Notes under the pieces: model-generated | What the model saw: the letters and a program-made list of their open reading frames with translations, nothing else | What the model was told of the DNA's origin: nothing | The model's database searches: none | Assembly: GCF_900106535.1 (NCBI RefSeq) | Contig: NZ_FNOH01000011.1 | Location: forward strand, 1 to 64,000 | Source: Myxococcus xanthus | GTDB lineage: Bacteria; Myxococcota; Myxococcia; Myxococcales; Myxococcaceae | DNA length: 64,000 nt | Direction: 5' to 3' | Position numbers and translations under genes: made by a program | Shown: one piece after another, positions 63,789 through 64,000 of the stretch | Layout of the letters: each line of letters begins with the position of its first letter | Numbering within the stretch: position 1 is the first letter of the stretch

Positions 63789-64000
63789 ATGGCGACCCGC
63801 CGAACCCTGGACCTGAACCGGATCCGCGAACTCCTGCAGCGCCGCCGCAGGGAGATCCTCAGCGCCAACGAGGGGGCGCACCGCGAGCTCACCGCCCTGA
63901 AGAACCAGGAGCGGGACCCCGAATACGAAGAAAACGCCCAGTCCGAGCTGGCCGACTACACCCTCTCCAGTCTGATGGAATCGCAGCGGCGCGAAATCAT
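63789..64000 (+). CDS. DksA/TraR-family transcription factor, N-terminal fragment
   Basis: The window ends inside this gene; 70 codons are visible. The reading MATRRTLDLNRIRELLQRRR and then a charged helix ending in LSSLMESQRREI match the N-terminal coiled coil of DksA/TraR proteins, which reach into the secondary channel of RNA polymerase and modulate transcription with ppGpp. The zinc-finger and C-terminal parts are outside the window, so DksA proper versus a TraR-like paralogue is not decided. It is divergent from trmFO with about 270 bases between them. Confidence 0.75.
   Translation, partial: MATRRTLDLNRIRELLQRRRREILSANEGAHRELTALKNQERDPEYEENAQSELADYTLSSLMESQRREI

Overview
The window reads as chromosomal DNA of a Myxococcus species, very probably M. 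xanthus or a close relative. The evidence is the high G+C content with strong third-position GC bias, a member of the myxobacterial paralogous family TIGR02265 (28946-29557), a DUF6178 protein, J-domain/TPR fusions, and a gene order that fits what I remember of the M. xanthus region running from tuf through gcvTHP and the spore-coat genes exoK/exoJ to hslVU. No insertion sequence, prophage, CRISPR array or island with foreign composition was found. This is a dense core-chromosome segment of about 60 protein genes and five tRNA genes.

Layout. 1-640 (minus): a tRNA-Thr(TGT)/Tyr/Gly/Thr(GGT) cluster with its promoter, running into tuf as in E. coli. 659-5000 (minus): rRNA methyltransferase RlmB, a DsbD-alpha-like exported protein, a RimK-like ligase, a von Willebrand A lipoprotein and a DsrE-like protein. 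5060-13130 (mainly plus): HEAT-repeat protein, HAD phosphatase, an Ala/Ser-rich protein coupled to helicase HrpB, an acetyltransferase (minus), an exported protein and a FliK/HrpP-like protein. 13200-18400 (mainly minus): ferredoxin, aspartate-semialdehyde dehydrogenase, rhodanese, acyl-CoA dehydrogenase, tRNA-Cys (plus) and a beta-helix lipoprotein. 18536-22737 (plus): SpoIID-like lipoprotein, TonB-like protein and a cation efflux protein. 22801-28685: gcvT-gcvH-gcvP (minus) divergent from metF and a small membrane protein, a one-carbon block completed by folD at 33437-34303.

28946-38076 holds a TIGR02265 protein, a membrane histidine kinase, an ADP-ribosylglycohydrolase, a methyltransferase, folD, a DjlA-like J-protein, an Smr protein, an adenosine deaminase-like enzyme and pyrD. 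38176-44391 (minus) carries a DUF4097 protein, the Wzy polymerase and glycosyltransferase I identify as ExoJ and ExoK, a DUF6178 protein, engB and a tetraheme cytochrome. 44519-47679 (plus) has an exported protein, coaE and a reductase/two-hotdog lipid-type operon. 47683-63517 (minus) has a three-gene Hsp70/J/TPR module, argD, hslU, hslV, an SLC13 transporter, xerC, an EF-hand membrane protein, a beta-propeller lipoprotein and trmFO. A DksA/TraR gene starts at 63789 and runs off the end.

The points most worth following are: the self-contained Hsp70 module; an ancestral trmFO-xerC-hslV-hslU-argD order interrupted by three inserted genes, including a large EF-hand membrane protein of unknown function; the reductase/HadB/HadA-like trio; an adenosine deaminase-like enzyme with a changed metal-site motif; and a perfect 10-bp inverted repeat in the longest gene-poor stretch (30994-31521). 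All assignments rest on reading the sequence and on memory of protein families; no database search was run.
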